A program made the position numbers and the translations under genes. Of a stretch of 64,000 nt of DNA, positions 52,452-61,668 are shown in pieces. Below the pieces are notes generated by a model, which saw nothing but the letters and a program-made list of their open reading frames with translations, searched no databases and was not told the origin of the DNA. Numbering within the stretch: the stretch's first letter is position 1; every line of letters begins with the position of its first letter. The DNA comes from Hymenobacter setariae (lineage in GTDB: Bacteria > Bacteroidota > Bacteroidia > Cytophagales > Hymenobacteraceae), in NCBI RefSeq assembly GCF_007713685.1, contig NZ_VMRJ01000007.1, positions 124,001-188,000 on the forward strand, written 5' to 3'.

Positions 52452-53963
52452 CTAATCTACATTATCGTGCAGGAAGCGATTATCGCCAAGCAGCTCGTTA
52501 TCATCCGATAGGTTGAAGCGCGAGATATTCTGCGTATTGCTCGGGGCCAGGGGCTCCAACTTCTGCCCGCGGCGCAGGTAGGCCGGTGTATCGAGGTGAG
52601 CCGTAGCCTCGGGCGACAGCGACTGGCTCGAAGACTGCATCAACCGATTGCGACGCTCAATGGCCTGCGCTTCTAGCGCCGCGGCCCGTGGGCGCTGGGG
52701 CGCGGGCTGAGTGTTGCCCGTCACTAGCACCGGCTCGCCGGGTGCTGTAATGGGAGCACCCGTGAGCGGGGCGTGGGTAGAGGGCGCTGCGGGACCGTTT
52801 AGGTCAAAAGTGACGCGAGCGGGCTCGGGCGCAACGGGTGCAGTGAAGCTGGGCACCATCGGCGCGGCAGGGGCCGCCGGAGCAGGCGCGCTAGGGCGCT
52901 CTTTCTCTACAGCCATTGGCTGCGGCTCAGGAGCTACTGCCGGCTCGGGTGCCGTGTTTGCATTGTTAGGCCGCCCGTTGGCGTTGATGGTGTGCGCCTC
53001 GCGGGCAAAACCCGTGGCAATCACCGTGACGCGAATACTTTGACCTAGGGTTTCGTCGATGCCGTGGCCGAAAATCATTTCAGCGTCTTCGCCCGCTTTG
53101 CCTTGGATGTACTCGGTGATTTCCGAGAGCTCATCCATTTCCAGCTCAGCCTGGTCGCCCGACATAATGCTGAGCAGAATCTTCTGCGCGCCCTGAATGT
53201 CGGTGTTATTGAGCAGCGGCGAGTTCAGCGCCTCTTCGGCAGCGCGGCGGGCGCGGTTTTCGCCCTCCGTAATGCTGCTGCCCATCACGGCCGCTCCCGA
53301 GTCCTTCATGACGGTTTTAACGTCTTCAAAGTCCACGTTCACGTCGCTGGTTACCGTAATGATTTCAGCAATCGACTTAGCCGCTGTTGTCAACACCGTG
53401 TCGGCCTTGGCAAAGGCCAAACCCATCGTCAGGTTACCGTAAAGCTGGCGCAGCTTATCGTTCAGAATCACGAGCACTGTATCGCAGTTCTCGCTCAGTT
53501 CTTTGATTCCCTGCTCGGCTTGCTCGCGCTTCTTTTTGCCTTCAAACAAGAAGGGCGCCGTCACGATGCCAACGGTCAGAATATTGAGCTCTTGCGCCAC
53601 TTGGGCAATAACGGGCGCGGCACCAGTGCCGGTGCCACCGCCCATGCCCGCCGTGATGAACAGCATTTTGGTGCCGTTGCTGAGTAGCTCTCGAATTTGC
53701 TCGCGCGATTCGAGGGCTGCTTGGCGGCCGCGCTCGGGCTTGGCACCCGCGCCGAGGCCTTCGGTCAGGTCAACCCCAATTTGCAGCTTGTTTGGCACCG
53801 TCGAGCTTTCAAGGGCTTGCCGGTCAGTATTACAAATTATAAACTCCACATCCTTGATGCCCTGCTTGTGCATGTGCTTCACGGCGTTGGAGCCCCCACC
53901 TCCTACTCCAATTACCTTGATAATCGAGCGGCTCTGGGATGGTATATCGAAAGTAAAATTCAT
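52452..53963 (-). CDS. ftsZ: Cell division GTPase FtsZ
   Basis: 503 residues from the ATG at 53963 (MNFTFDIPSQSRSIIKVIGVGGGGSNAV). GTP-binding MGGGTGTGAAPVIA near 108-121, the synergy region NVDFEDVKTVM, and the C-terminal GTPase core ending near 320 (IRVTVIATGF). Beyond it lies a long Pro/Ala-rich linker (about 320-440) and a basic tail (ERRNRLMQSSSQ) with a short acidic end. It forms the division ring. It is the last gene of the division cluster and is separated from ftsA by repeat copy D. Confidence 0.97.
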   Translation of the reverse strand: MNFTFDIPSQSRSIIKVIGVGGGGSNAVKHMHKQGIKDVEFIICNTDRQALESSTVPNKLQIGVDLTEGLGAGAKPERGRQAALESREQIRELLSNGTKMLFITAGMGGGTGTGAAPVIAQVAQELNILTVGIVTAPFLFEGKKKREQAEQGIKELSENCDTVLVILNDKLRQLYGNLTMGLAFAKADTVLTTAAKSIAEIITVTSDVNVDFEDVKTVMKDSGAAVMGSSITEGENRARRAAEEALNSPLLNNTDIQGAQKILLSIMSGDQAELEMDELSEITEYIQGKAGEDAEMIFGHGIDETLGQSIRVTVIATGFAREAHTINANGRPNNANTAPEPAVAPEPQPMAVEKERPSAPAPAAPAAPMVPSFTAPVAPEPARVTFDLNGPAAPSTHAPLTGAPITAPGEPVLVTGNTQPAPQRPRAAALEAQAIERRNRLMQSSSQSLSPEATAHLDTPAYLRRGQKLEPLAPSNTQNISRFNLSDDNELLGDNRFLHDNVD

Positions 53964-53974
53964 AGTAACGGTCG

Positions 53975-54079
53975 TTTGTCCTGCTGAACTGGCGAAGCAT
54001 CTTCCCACCGTAGCGGCACCTAGCCACTAATTTCTGACGAAAAGGCGCGAGAAGATGCTTTCTGCGTCAGTAGGACAAG
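53975..54079. repeat. Palindromic intergenic repeat, copy D, between ftsA and ftsZ
   Basis: Left arm TTTGTCCTGCTGAACTGGCGAAGCATCTTC (from 53975) and right arm GAAGATGCTTTCTGCGTCAGTAGGACAA (to 54079) share the GCGAAGCATCT core of the family, with several mismatches. Its hairpin could affect read-through from ftsA into ftsZ. Confidence 0.75.
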
Positions 54080-54082
54080 ATA

Positions 54083-55507
54083 TTAATATTGTTTATCGTC
54101 AAAGTCATCAATCAGGATGCCCTTCAGCTTCCGGGTGATGTCACCTAGGTAAGAGCCAAACTTGCTCGGGGCTTTGGGCTCCTTGGGCGGCTCTGGTGCT
54201 TTAGGAGCGGGCGCGGGTGCCGGCGCCGGAGCAGCCGTAAAGCTGGGTACCACGGGTGCCGGCGCGGGTGCCGGAGCCGGAGGCGCAGCCTGGTAGCTGT
54301 AGCTGCTCGCAATCTCTTCCTCGCCGTAGCCGGGGCGGGCGCTGTTGCGCTCGTCCTGAGCTTGGTAGCCAGCCAGCACGAGGCCTACGCCCGTGGCGTG
54401 CATCGGCGACTTTACAGTCTCGATTTTGCTTTTGCCTAGGTGCTGATTGGGGTAGCCAATGCGGGTGTCGAGGCCGGTGAGGTATTCGGTCAGCTGCTCT
54501 AGGTTTTGCAGCTGCGAGCCGCCGCCGGTCAGCACGATACCTGCCGAAAGGTGCTCGTGCAAGCCCATGCGGTAGATTTCGGCGTACACTAGCTCGATAA
54601 TCTCCGACATACGGGCCTCAATGATGTAGGCCAGGTTCTTGAGCGACACTTCTTTGGGCGGGCGGTTGGGCAGCCCCGGGATGCTCACGATTTCGTAGTC
54701 CGACGCCTCTTCGGCGATGGCTTTACCAAACTTCACTTTCAGCTGCTCGGCCTGGTTGGGCGTCACGTTGCAGCCTTGCTTGATGTCCTGGGTAATGATG
54801 TTACCCCCAAATGGCAGCACCGCCGCGTGGCGGATAATGCCATCTTTGAACACGGCTAGGTCGGTAGTACCGCCGCCGATATCAATCAGCGCTACGCCAG
54901 CTTCCTTCTCTTCGTCGCTCAGCACCGATACGCTCGAGGCCAGCGGCTCCAGAATCAGGTTTTCAATGGCGAGGCCCGCCCGGGTCACGCACTTATTGAT
55001 GTTGTTGATAGCGGCGCTCTGGGCAGTAATAATATGGAAGTTGCCTTCTAGGCGCACGCCAGCCATACCCACCGGGTCGGTTACGCCACCTTCAAAATCC
55101 ACTTTGTAGTCTTGGGGCATCACGTGGATAATCTGCGAGCCGGGCGGAGTTACCAGCCGGTACATATCAGCCGTGAGGCGATTCACGTCATCCTGCGTAA
55201 TCTCGTTGTCGCCGCTGGGCCGCGTAATCGAGCCATTGTGCTGCAGCGACTTGATGTGCTGCCCCGCAATGCCTACGTTCACTACGCCAATATCAATGCC
55301 CGACTGCTCTTCGGCTTGGCGAATAGCACGCTTGATGGCCTCTACCGTCTTGTCGATGTTGAGCACAATGCCACGTTGCACGCCGTCTGATACTGCCGTG
55401 CCCATGCCCATCATTTCGAGCTTGCCATACTCGTTTTTACGTCCCACCAAGGCGCATATTTTAGTGGTGCCAATGTCGAGACCGACGACGATTTTGTCTT
55501 GTTGCAT
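54083..55507 (-). CDS. ftsA: Cell division protein FtsA
   Basis: 474 residues, actin-like ATPase that ties FtsZ to the membrane. Start VVGLDIGTTKICALVG (phosphate 1), LIDIGGGTTDLAVF (phosphate 2) and VLTGGGSQLQNLEQLTEYLT (adenosine) are the standard motifs. After about residue 395 comes a Pro/Ala-rich stretch (PAPAPAPVVPSFTAAPAPAPAP) and then a C-terminal helix FGSYLGDITRKLKGILIDDF that should be the membrane-binding helix. The Pro-rich spacer is longer than in enteric FtsA. Confidence 0.97.
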   Translation of the reverse strand: MQQDKIVVGLDIGTTKICALVGRKNEYGKLEMMGMGTAVSDGVQRGIVLNIDKTVEAIKRAIRQAEEQSGIDIGVVNVGIAGQHIKSLQHNGSITRPSGDNEITQDDVNRLTADMYRLVTPPGSQIIHVMPQDYKVDFEGGVTDPVGMAGVRLEGNFHIITAQSAAINNINKCVTRAGLAIENLILEPLASSVSVLSDEEKEAGVALIDIGGGTTDLAVFKDGIIRHAAVLPFGGNIITQDIKQGCNVTPNQAEQLKVKFGKAIAEEASDYEIVSIPGLPNRPPKEVSLKNLAYIIEARMSEIIELVYAEIYRMGLHEHLSAGIVLTGGGSQLQNLEQLTEYLTGLDTRIGYPNQHLGKSKIETVKSPMHATGVGLVLAGYQAQDERNSARPGYGEEEIASSYSYQAAPPAPAPAPAPVVPSFTAAPAPAPAPAPKAPEPPKEPKAPSKFGSYLGDITRKLKGILIDDFDDKQY

Positions 55508-55591
55508 GGGTGTAGGGCGAGCGTGAAAGAGCGGAGGCTAAGCTAGTTAGCTTAATTATAAAAAATTAGAAATCTAGTTTTCAATCATTTG

Positions 55592-56350
55592 TCATTCACA
55601 AATGATTTGATTTTGGTATTCCACGTTGACGCGGTGGTAAGTATCCCACCCTAAAACGGAAGGAATTTGTCGGTAAAATACCATCAATTTGGCGAATTTT
55701 TCTGAAATATTTTCGGGTGGACCGAACTCTATGCGCTGGTCACCTACCTGCTGCGTGAAGCTCAGCTTCCCCCCTGGCTCGACGAATACTTCGGCCACCT
55801 GAGCGTGCCAGAAAGGATGCTCGTCTACGTAACGCAGAAAATCGAGATACCCCCGTGACGTACTATCTTGAAAAAAGGTTGTGGGCAACCCACCGCCACC
55901 CGCCCGGCTCACCGTGGCTACGCGGGCTGTGTAAAGCGGCGACAGGGGCAAGCGCTTGCCTTCAGCGTCGACATAGCTGTCGAGGCGGTCGTCAGGGTGC
56001 ACCAGCCGCGCAATGGGATGGTTTTGGTGAATGTCAGCATGCAGATTACCAGCCAAATCGCGGTACACTTGGGCATCGCGCACGAAGGGGTGCGCCTTAA
56101 GGCGCGCCTCTAGCACGCGCAGCCGCGGGCCCTCGGGCATAGTACCTAGCACGGGCTCTTTGCCGCCGTTAGTAAGCAGAGCCGTAACGCCCCGCTCGCT
56201 GATAAAATAATTATTTGACTCGTTGGCGATATTGACCACAATATCGCTCACAGGCCGGTGTGCCTGCCGAAACGCCGCAAACGCAGCAGCGGCTACCAAG
56301 CCCAGCAGGCAGGCAAACGCGACGAGTAAATTGCGAACGTTCTTTTCCAT
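55592..56350 (-). CDS. ftsQ: Cell division protein FtsQ-like
   Basis: 252 residues from the ATG at 56350 (a TTG nine bases earlier is less likely). One membrane helix (NLLVAFACLLGLVAAAAFAAF) is followed by a periplasmic POTRA-like domain (VLEARLKAHPFVRDAQVYRDLAGNLHADIHQNHPIARL) and an FtsQ-type beta domain with YLDFLRYVDEHPFW. The place between murC and ftsA supports the call. It should join the divisome in the periplasm. Confidence 0.88.
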   Translation of the reverse strand: MEKNVRNLLVAFACLLGLVAAAAFAAFRQAHRPVSDIVVNIANESNNYFISERGVTALLTNGGKEPVLGTMPEGPRLRVLEARLKAHPFVRDAQVYRDLAGNLHADIHQNHPIARLVHPDDRLDSYVDAEGKRLPLSPLYTARVATVSRAGGGGLPTTFFQDSTSRGYLDFLRYVDEHPFWHAQVAEVFVEPGGKLSFTQQVGDQRIEFGPPENISEKFAKLMVFYRQIPSVLGWDTYHRVNVEYQNQIICE

Positions 56351-56425
56351 GGAAAGCAAGTGGGTACCTAGGCGCAGATTTCAGTAATTGATGCCGCACC
56401 AGCGGCTATTTATTTCAAGCCGTGG

Positions 56426-57814
56426 CTAGCGCATTAAGATGGTTTTTAACTCGGGCACCAGTGTATCTATATCACCGGCTCCTACCGTGGCCAGCACGTC
56501 AAAATCGGCTTGCTGCGCGGCGTTGGCCAGCACTTCGGCTTTGGTTTGAAGTGACTTTTGCGGCGCCGTTATTTGCGCCAACAGCATTTCGGACGTGACG
56601 CCCGGCAGCGGCAATTCGCGGGCCGGGTAAATAGCTAGCAGCACCACTTCGTCGGCCAGACTCAGGCTTTGGGAGAAGCCCTCGGCAAAATCGCGAGTGC
56701 GCGTAAACAAGTGTGGTTGAAAGATAACTCTTAGTTTTTTAGCAGGATACAAGGCTCGTAGCGAACGCAGGAAGGCCTCGATTTCGCGTGGGTGGTGGGC
56801 GTAATCATCCACGTACACCTTGTTGGGCCCAGGCACGATAAACTCAAACCGCCGCTTTACGCCACGGTAGGCCGCCACCGCCGCCCGCAGTGCATTTTCC
56901 TCCACACCATAGGCCTGCGCCACGGCCGCGGCCGCCAGCATGTTCTCCACGTTGTGGAAGCCCGGCACGGCGAGCTGCAGCCCCGCCACCACGCCCTGCG
57001 GGCCATGCAAATCAAAATTAAACCGGTGGCCCTCGGGCGTGATAGTACCCGCAAATAAATCGGCTCCCTGAGCAGCCGTCAGGCCATAGCGCAGCACGCG
57101 CGTACCGGCCGGCGCCGCAGCCGCCACGCGGGCATCGGCCGTGTGGTTGAGCAGCAGCATGCCGCCTGGCTTGAGCTGCGCCACGAATTGGCAAAACGAC
57201 TCTACCAAGGCCTCTTTGGTACCATAAATGTCCAGGTGGTCGGCATCGGTACTGGTTACGATAGCCACGTCAGGATGCAGCGTTAGGAAGCTGCGGTCGT
57301 ATTCGTCGGCTTCGACTACCACGGGTGCGTCTGGGCTCTTGGGCAGCAACAAATTACTGCCTAGGTTCACCGCGATGCCCCCCAGAAAGGCGCCTGCATC
57401 TACGCCCGCATGGTGCAGCAAATGCGCCACCATGCTGCTGGTCGTGGTTTTGCCGTGCGTGCCGGCTACTGCAATGGTCGTCCGCCCTTGCGTGAGCACG
57501 CCCAGCACCTGGCTGCGCTTGCGGATATCGTAACCCTGCGCACGCAGCCACGCCCACTCCTGGCTGTCGGCCGGAATGGCGGGCGTGAGCACCACGAGCG
57601 TTTGCGATTTATTAGCCTGCACTTCGGCTGGAATATTGGCGACATCATCAACGTAATGCACGGCAATTCCTTCGGCTTCCAGTGCCTGCGTCAGCGGCGT
57701 TTCGGTTTTGTCGTACCCGCTCACGCGGTGGCCGTTGGCTTTAAACCACCGCGCCAGCGCCGACATGCCAATGCCCCCGATACCTAGGAAAAAAATGTAA
57801 GGAAACTGCTGCAT
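56426..57814 (-). CDS. murC: UDP-N-acetylmuramate--L-alanine ligase
   Basis: 462 residues, cytoplasmic. Start YIFFLGIGGIGMSALARWFKANG (UDP-binding), ATP loop AVAGTHGKTTTSSMVAHLL near 115, and DDYAHHPREIEAFLRSLR in the C-terminal domain, the Mur ligase signature. It adds L-Ala to UDP-MurNAc, the first step of the peptide stem. It is 49 bases behind murG and 75 before ftsQ in the same direction. Confidence 0.97.
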   Translation of the reverse strand: MQQFPYIFFLGIGGIGMSALARWFKANGHRVSGYDKTETPLTQALEAEGIAVHYVDDVANIPAEVQANKSQTLVVLTPAIPADSQEWAWLRAQGYDIRKRSQVLGVLTQGRTTIAVAGTHGKTTTSSMVAHLLHHAGVDAGAFLGGIAVNLGSNLLLPKSPDAPVVVEADEYDRSFLTLHPDVAIVTSTDADHLDIYGTKEALVESFCQFVAQLKPGGMLLLNHTADARVAAAAPAGTRVLRYGLTAAQGADLFAGTITPEGHRFNFDLHGPQGVVAGLQLAVPGFHNVENMLAAAAVAQAYGVEENALRAAVAAYRGVKRRFEFIVPGPNKVYVDDYAHHPREIEAFLRSLRALYPAKKLRVIFQPHLFTRTRDFAEGFSQSLSLADEVVLLAIYPARELPLPGVTSEMLLAQITAPQKSLQTKAEVLANAAQQADFDVLATVGAGDIDTLVPELKTILMR

Positions 57815-57863
57815 ACGAATGGCCTGCCAGCATCAGTGGCAGGTGTTGCCGACCGGAGCCGGA

Positions 57864-58952
57864 TTACTTTTTCAATAAGCTAAATAATTCATCTACAATG
57901 GCCGTGGTAGCATCGGGGCGGGCCAATTCTTGCACACGGGCACCGAGTTGCTGCTGGCGCTCGGGGTCAGCGAGCAGGCGCAGCGTTTCGTCGTAGAGAC
58001 GCGTGGCGGCGTGCTCGTCAGTGATGAGCACCGCGGCGCCCTTGCTCACCAGGGCCAAGGCATTTTTGGTTTGGTGGTCTTCGGCCACGTTGGGCGAAGG
58101 CACCAGCACGGCCGCTTTCCCAGTCAGGCAAAGCTCTGACACCGAGAGCGCACCTGCCCGGCTGATTACTACATCGGCGGCGGCGTAAGCCAAGTCCATG
58201 CGCTGAATAAATTCTAACGCGTGTAGGTTGTCAGTGGCGTAAGAAGCGGCTTGCTCTTTGGCCTCGGGATAGTAGAGCTTGCCGGTTTGCCAGAGCAGCT
58301 GCACCCCTGCTTCGCGCAGGCGACCTAGGGCGGCTGCAGTGGCCAAATTGAGGGTGCGTGCCCCTAGGCTGCCGCCCACCACGAGCAATGTTTTCTTGGC
58401 CGGGTCGAGGCCAAAAAACTGCTGCGCCTCGGCGCGGTTGCCGCGGGCAATTTCAGTCCGCACTGGGTTACCAGTTAGTACCAATTTCTCGGCCGGAAAA
58501 AACTTCTCCATGTCGTCGTAGGCGACGCAGATTTTATTGACGCGGCGGGCCAGCAGTTTATTCACCAGCCCGGCGTAGGAGTTCTGTTCCTGAATCAGGC
58601 TCGGAATACCGCGCGAGGTAGCCGCCAGCAGCACTGGCGCTGAGGCGTAGCCGCCCACGCCCACTACTGCATCGGGCCGAAACTGCTCGAGCAGCTTGCC
58701 CGCCTTGCGCACCGACCGAAACACCCGCACCGGAAACAGCAAATTCTGCGGCGTGAGGCGGCGCTGCAAACCGCTAATATCCAAGCCAATTATTAGGTAG
58801 CCTGCCTCCGGCACACGCGTCATTTCCATCCGCCCATTCGCTCCTACAAAGAGGATATCGGCGGTAGGTTCACGACGACGAATTTCGTTGGCAATGGCTA
58901 CGGCTGGGAAAATATGCCCGCCAGTGCCGCCACCGGAGATAATGAATTTCAT
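57864..58952 (-). CDS. murG: UDP-GlcNAc:lipid I N-acetylglucosaminyltransferase MurG
   Basis: 362 residues, peripheral membrane GT-B glycosyltransferase that turns lipid I into lipid II. Start MKFIISGGGTGGHIFPAVAIANE carries the G loop 1; VVGGSLGARTLN and ISRAGALSVSELCLTGKAAVLVPSPNVAEDHQTKNA are the other donor-site motifs (the EDHQT run is diagnostic). Confidence 0.97.
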   Translation of the reverse strand: MKFIISGGGTGGHIFPAVAIANEIRRREPTADILFVGANGRMEMTRVPEAGYLIIGLDISGLQRRLTPQNLLFPVRVFRSVRKAGKLLEQFRPDAVVGVGGYASAPVLLAATSRGIPSLIQEQNSYAGLVNKLLARRVNKICVAYDDMEKFFPAEKLVLTGNPVRTEIARGNRAEAQQFFGLDPAKKTLLVVGGSLGARTLNLATAAALGRLREAGVQLLWQTGKLYYPEAKEQAASYATDNLHALEFIQRMDLAYAAADVVISRAGALSVSELCLTGKAAVLVPSPNVAEDHQTKNALALVSKGAAVLITDEHAATRLYDETLRLLADPERQQQLGARVQELARPDATTAIVDELFSLLKK

Positions 58953-59034
58953 AATTAAGCTGTTAGCTTTTAGCTAGTGGCTATTAGCTTTTGAATAATC
59001 CTGCTGTTAACATTTAGTAGCCAACAGCTTACTT
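58953..59034. repeat. Repetitive hairpin region between ftsW and murG
   Basis: AT-rich 82 bases with repeated TTAGCTTTTAGC and GCTATTAGC words; TAAGCTGTTAGC at the left is complementary to GCCAACAGCTTA at the right (one mismatch). It might form a weak hairpin inside the cluster. Confidence 0.5.
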
Positions 59035-60234
59035 CTACGCATACTGAGCCCGCTTGCTCGGAATACGTGCCGCGCCGGGGTCTTCACCAGTCATGGGCCG
59101 AATTTCGCGCTCACCGCGGCTCACAGCCAGGATAATGCCGATGCTCAATCCAGTGAAAATGAGCGAAGTGCCGCCCATGCTAAGCAACGGCAGCGGCAAG
59201 CCCGTTACGGGCCCTAGGCCCACAGCTACACCCATATTCACCATCGCCTGCAAGACCAGGCTAAAGCATAAGCCGGCCGACAAAAGGCCTCCGAAAGCGC
59301 CGTGACTATTCATCACGGTTTTCAACCCTCGGTATAGAAAGGCCAGGTAGAGAAACAGTACGAACAAGCCGCCAATCATGCCATATTCTTCAATGATGAT
59401 GGCATAGATAAAGTCGGAATACGGGTGCGGCATGATGTTGCGCTCGGTGCTCTTGCCGGGTCCCTTGCCGCTCACGCCACCCGTAGCAATGGCAATAAAC
59501 GAGTGTTCTAGCTGAAACTGCGGCTTCTTCTTAGCGTCGGTAAAGTTGGATACGCGCGAGATAACCGTACCTAGGCGCTGCCCCGCCCACAGCCCGGCCC
59601 CGCCCAGCGTAATGCCGATGGCCACCATCAACACCATGTGCTTCATCGGCACCCGGCCGATAAACATGAGCAATAGGCACGTCAGAAATAGTAGCACCGC
59701 CGTCGAAGCATTCGACAGAATAATCAGCCCGCAAATAACTCCCACCCACAGCATCACCGGAAAGAGCGTGCTCCAGAAATCGTTGATGTGCTGCTGGCGG
59801 CGGCTAAGCATGCTGGCCAGGTGTGTAATAAGCGCCAGCTTGGCCAAGTCGGATGGCTGAAAGGTTTGATTAATTACCGGAATTGTAAGCCAGCGCGAAG
59901 CGTCGTTGAACGTAGTACCGCCGAAGAAATACGTGTACAGCAGCAGCGGCACCGACAGCAGCAGCGCATACAATGACAGACGCGAATAATGGCGGTAATC
60001 AATACGGTGCGCCAGCCACATCAGCCCTAGGCCCACCAATATCAAGCTGGTGTGCTTCAAGGCAATACCTTCTACCGAGCCGCCACGGCCGTGTAGCTCT
60101 TGGCGATAGGCCAGCGTGCCCGTAGCCGAATACACTACCGCGATGCTGATGAGCGAAAACAGAATAACAATGGCCCACAAAATAGGGTCCCCTTTCAGAT
60201 TGCGCTGAAGCCAGGTAAGCCGGGTTGCTTGCAT
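59035..60234 (-). CDS. ftsW: Lipid II polymerase/division protein FtsW (SEDS family)
   Basis: 399 residues with about ten membrane helices. SEDS motifs: RWLTIPVINQTFQPSDLAKLALI, the loop before GKGPGKSTERNIMPHPYSDFIYAIIIEEYG, and GLPLPLLSMGGTSLI near the end. SEDS proteins polymerise glycan from lipid II with a class B PBP. The position between murD and murG is the usual one for ftsW. Confidence 0.96.
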   Translation of the reverse strand: MQATRLTWLQRNLKGDPILWAIVILFSLISIAVVYSATGTLAYRQELHGRGGSVEGIALKHTSLILVGLGLMWLAHRIDYRHYSRLSLYALLLSVPLLLYTYFFGGTTFNDASRWLTIPVINQTFQPSDLAKLALITHLASMLSRRQQHINDFWSTLFPVMLWVGVICGLIILSNASTAVLLFLTCLLLMFIGRVPMKHMVLMVAIGITLGGAGLWAGQRLGTVISRVSNFTDAKKKPQFQLEHSFIAIATGGVSGKGPGKSTERNIMPHPYSDFIYAIIIEEYGMIGGLFVLFLYLAFLYRGLKTVMNSHGAFGGLLSAGLCFSLVLQAMVNMGVAVGLGPVTGLPLPLLSMGGTSLIFTGLSIGIILAVSRGEREIRPMTGEDPGAARIPSKRAQYA

Positions 60235-60281
60235 AAGTAAGCGAGTGAGTGGGTTGAGAAATAAGTGACTGAAAAAGGGCC

Positions 60282-61655
60282 CTAGGTCGGTAATTCGCCC
60301 ACTGCGGCAGCAAACTGCCGGCCGCGGTCCTCGTAGTTTTTAAATAAGTCGAAGCTGGCGCAGCACGGCGAAAGCAGCACCACATCGCCGGGTTCGGCGA
60401 GGGCGGCAGCGCGCTGCACAGCTTCAGTCATGCGCTGGGTTTCTTCGAGGTGCGGCACGTAGTCGGCAAACGCGGCGCGCAGCTTGGCATTGTCTACGCC
60501 CAGGCATATCAGTGCCTTCACCTTTTGCTGAGCTAAAGGTTGCAGTGGCGCGTAGTCATTGCCTTTGTCGGTGCCGCCGGCTATCCACACAATGGGGCGC
60601 TTCACGCCATCGAGGGCATACCAAGCCGCCTCCACGTTGGTTGCTTTGCTGTCGTTGATATAGGCTACGCCATTCAGCTCCTTCACCAGCTGCAAGCGGT
60701 GGTCAGCGTTGTGGAAGGTACCTAGGGCCTGCTCAATCTGCGCAATACTGACGCCCGCTACGCGTGCAGCGAGCACGGCAGCCAGCACGTTCTGGCGGTT
60801 GTGCTCACCGATGAGCGGCGAGTTAGCGGTGCTAATATGTTCGGTTTCGCTGTAGTACCCCGGCTGCAAATCCACGCACAGGCAATCCTCTCTTTCGTAG
60901 TAGCCCGCCAGTTGGAAATCGGCTCGCTTATGCAGGCTAAAAGGCATCTGCTGCATAGGCCGCAGCGCCGCCTTAAAATTCCCGTGAATGTTTTCGTCGT
61001 CGGCGTTATAAATGAAATAGCTGCTGCTGTCCTGGTTGCGCACAATGCGCAGCTTGGCCTGCGCATACTCAGTCATCGAGTAGTTGTAGCGGTCCAAATG
61101 GTCGGGCGTGATGTTCAGCAATACCGCCACCCAAGGGTTGAAGTATTCTATATCATCGAGCTGGAAGCTGCTTAGCTCCAATACGTAGTAATCAAACTTA
61201 TTTTCAATCACTTGCTCAGCTAGCGAGTAGCCGATATTACCGGCCAATCCTACGTTGTATCCCGCTTCCTTCAGCAAGTGGTAAGTGAGCAGCGTAGTCG
61301 TGGTTTTGCCGTTGGTACCCGTGATGGCAATGTAGCGCGCCTGCGTGTAGCGGCTGGCAAATTCTATCTCCGAAATAATGGAAATACTGCGCTCGCGCAG
61401 CGCCTTGATAACTGGCGCCTTCTCCGGAATACCGGGGCTTTTTATAACCTCATCGGCTTGCAGAATGCGGTCGAGCGTGTGCTGATTTTCCTCGAATGCA
61501 ATGCTCGCCTGCGTCAATTTATCCTTGTAGTCTGGCTGAATAGGGCCGCGGTCCGATACGAACACGGCGTGCCCTTTGGCCTGGGCCAGCAGCGCCGCCC
61601 CCACCCCACTTTCGGCAGCACCTAGGACGACAATATTTTTCGAACCTTCCATCAT
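60282..61655 (-). CDS. murD: UDP-N-acetylmuramoyl-L-alanine--D-glutamate ligase
   Basis: 457 residues, cytoplasmic Mur ligase that adds D-Glu. Start NIVVLGAAESGVGAALLAQAKG, ATP loop AITGTNGKTTTTLLTYHLLKEAG near 115, DHLDRY, and YINDSKATNVEAAWYAL with IWIAGG-like VWIAGGTDKGNDY. The start could be either of two neighbouring ATG codons at 61655 and 61652. It follows mraY by 13 bases. Confidence 0.97.
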   Translation of the reverse strand: MMEGSKNIVVLGAAESGVGAALLAQAKGHAVFVSDRGPIQPDYKDKLTQASIAFEENQHTLDRILQADEVIKSPGIPEKAPVIKALRERSISIISEIEFASRYTQARYIAITGTNGKTTTTLLTYHLLKEAGYNVGLAGNIGYSLAEQVIENKFDYYVLELSSFQLDDIEYFNPWVAVLLNITPDHLDRYNYSMTEYAQAKLRIVRNQDSSSYFIYNADDENIHGNFKAALRPMQQMPFSLHKRADFQLAGYYEREDCLCVDLQPGYYSETEHISTANSPLIGEHNRQNVLAAVLAARVAGVSIAQIEQALGTFHNADHRLQLVKELNGVAYINDSKATNVEAAWYALDGVKRPIVWIAGGTDKGNDYAPLQPLAQQKVKALICLGVDNAKLRAAFADYVPHLEETQRMTEAVQRAAALAEPGDVVLLSPCCASFDLFKNYEDRGRQFAAAVGELPT

Positions 61656-61668
61656 ACCCTACTTTTCC

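Noticed and set aside
53964-54082. A gene or promoter specific to ftsZ between ftsA and ftsZ
   Set aside because: The gap is filled by repeat copy D; no -33/-7 pair or reading frame was convincing.
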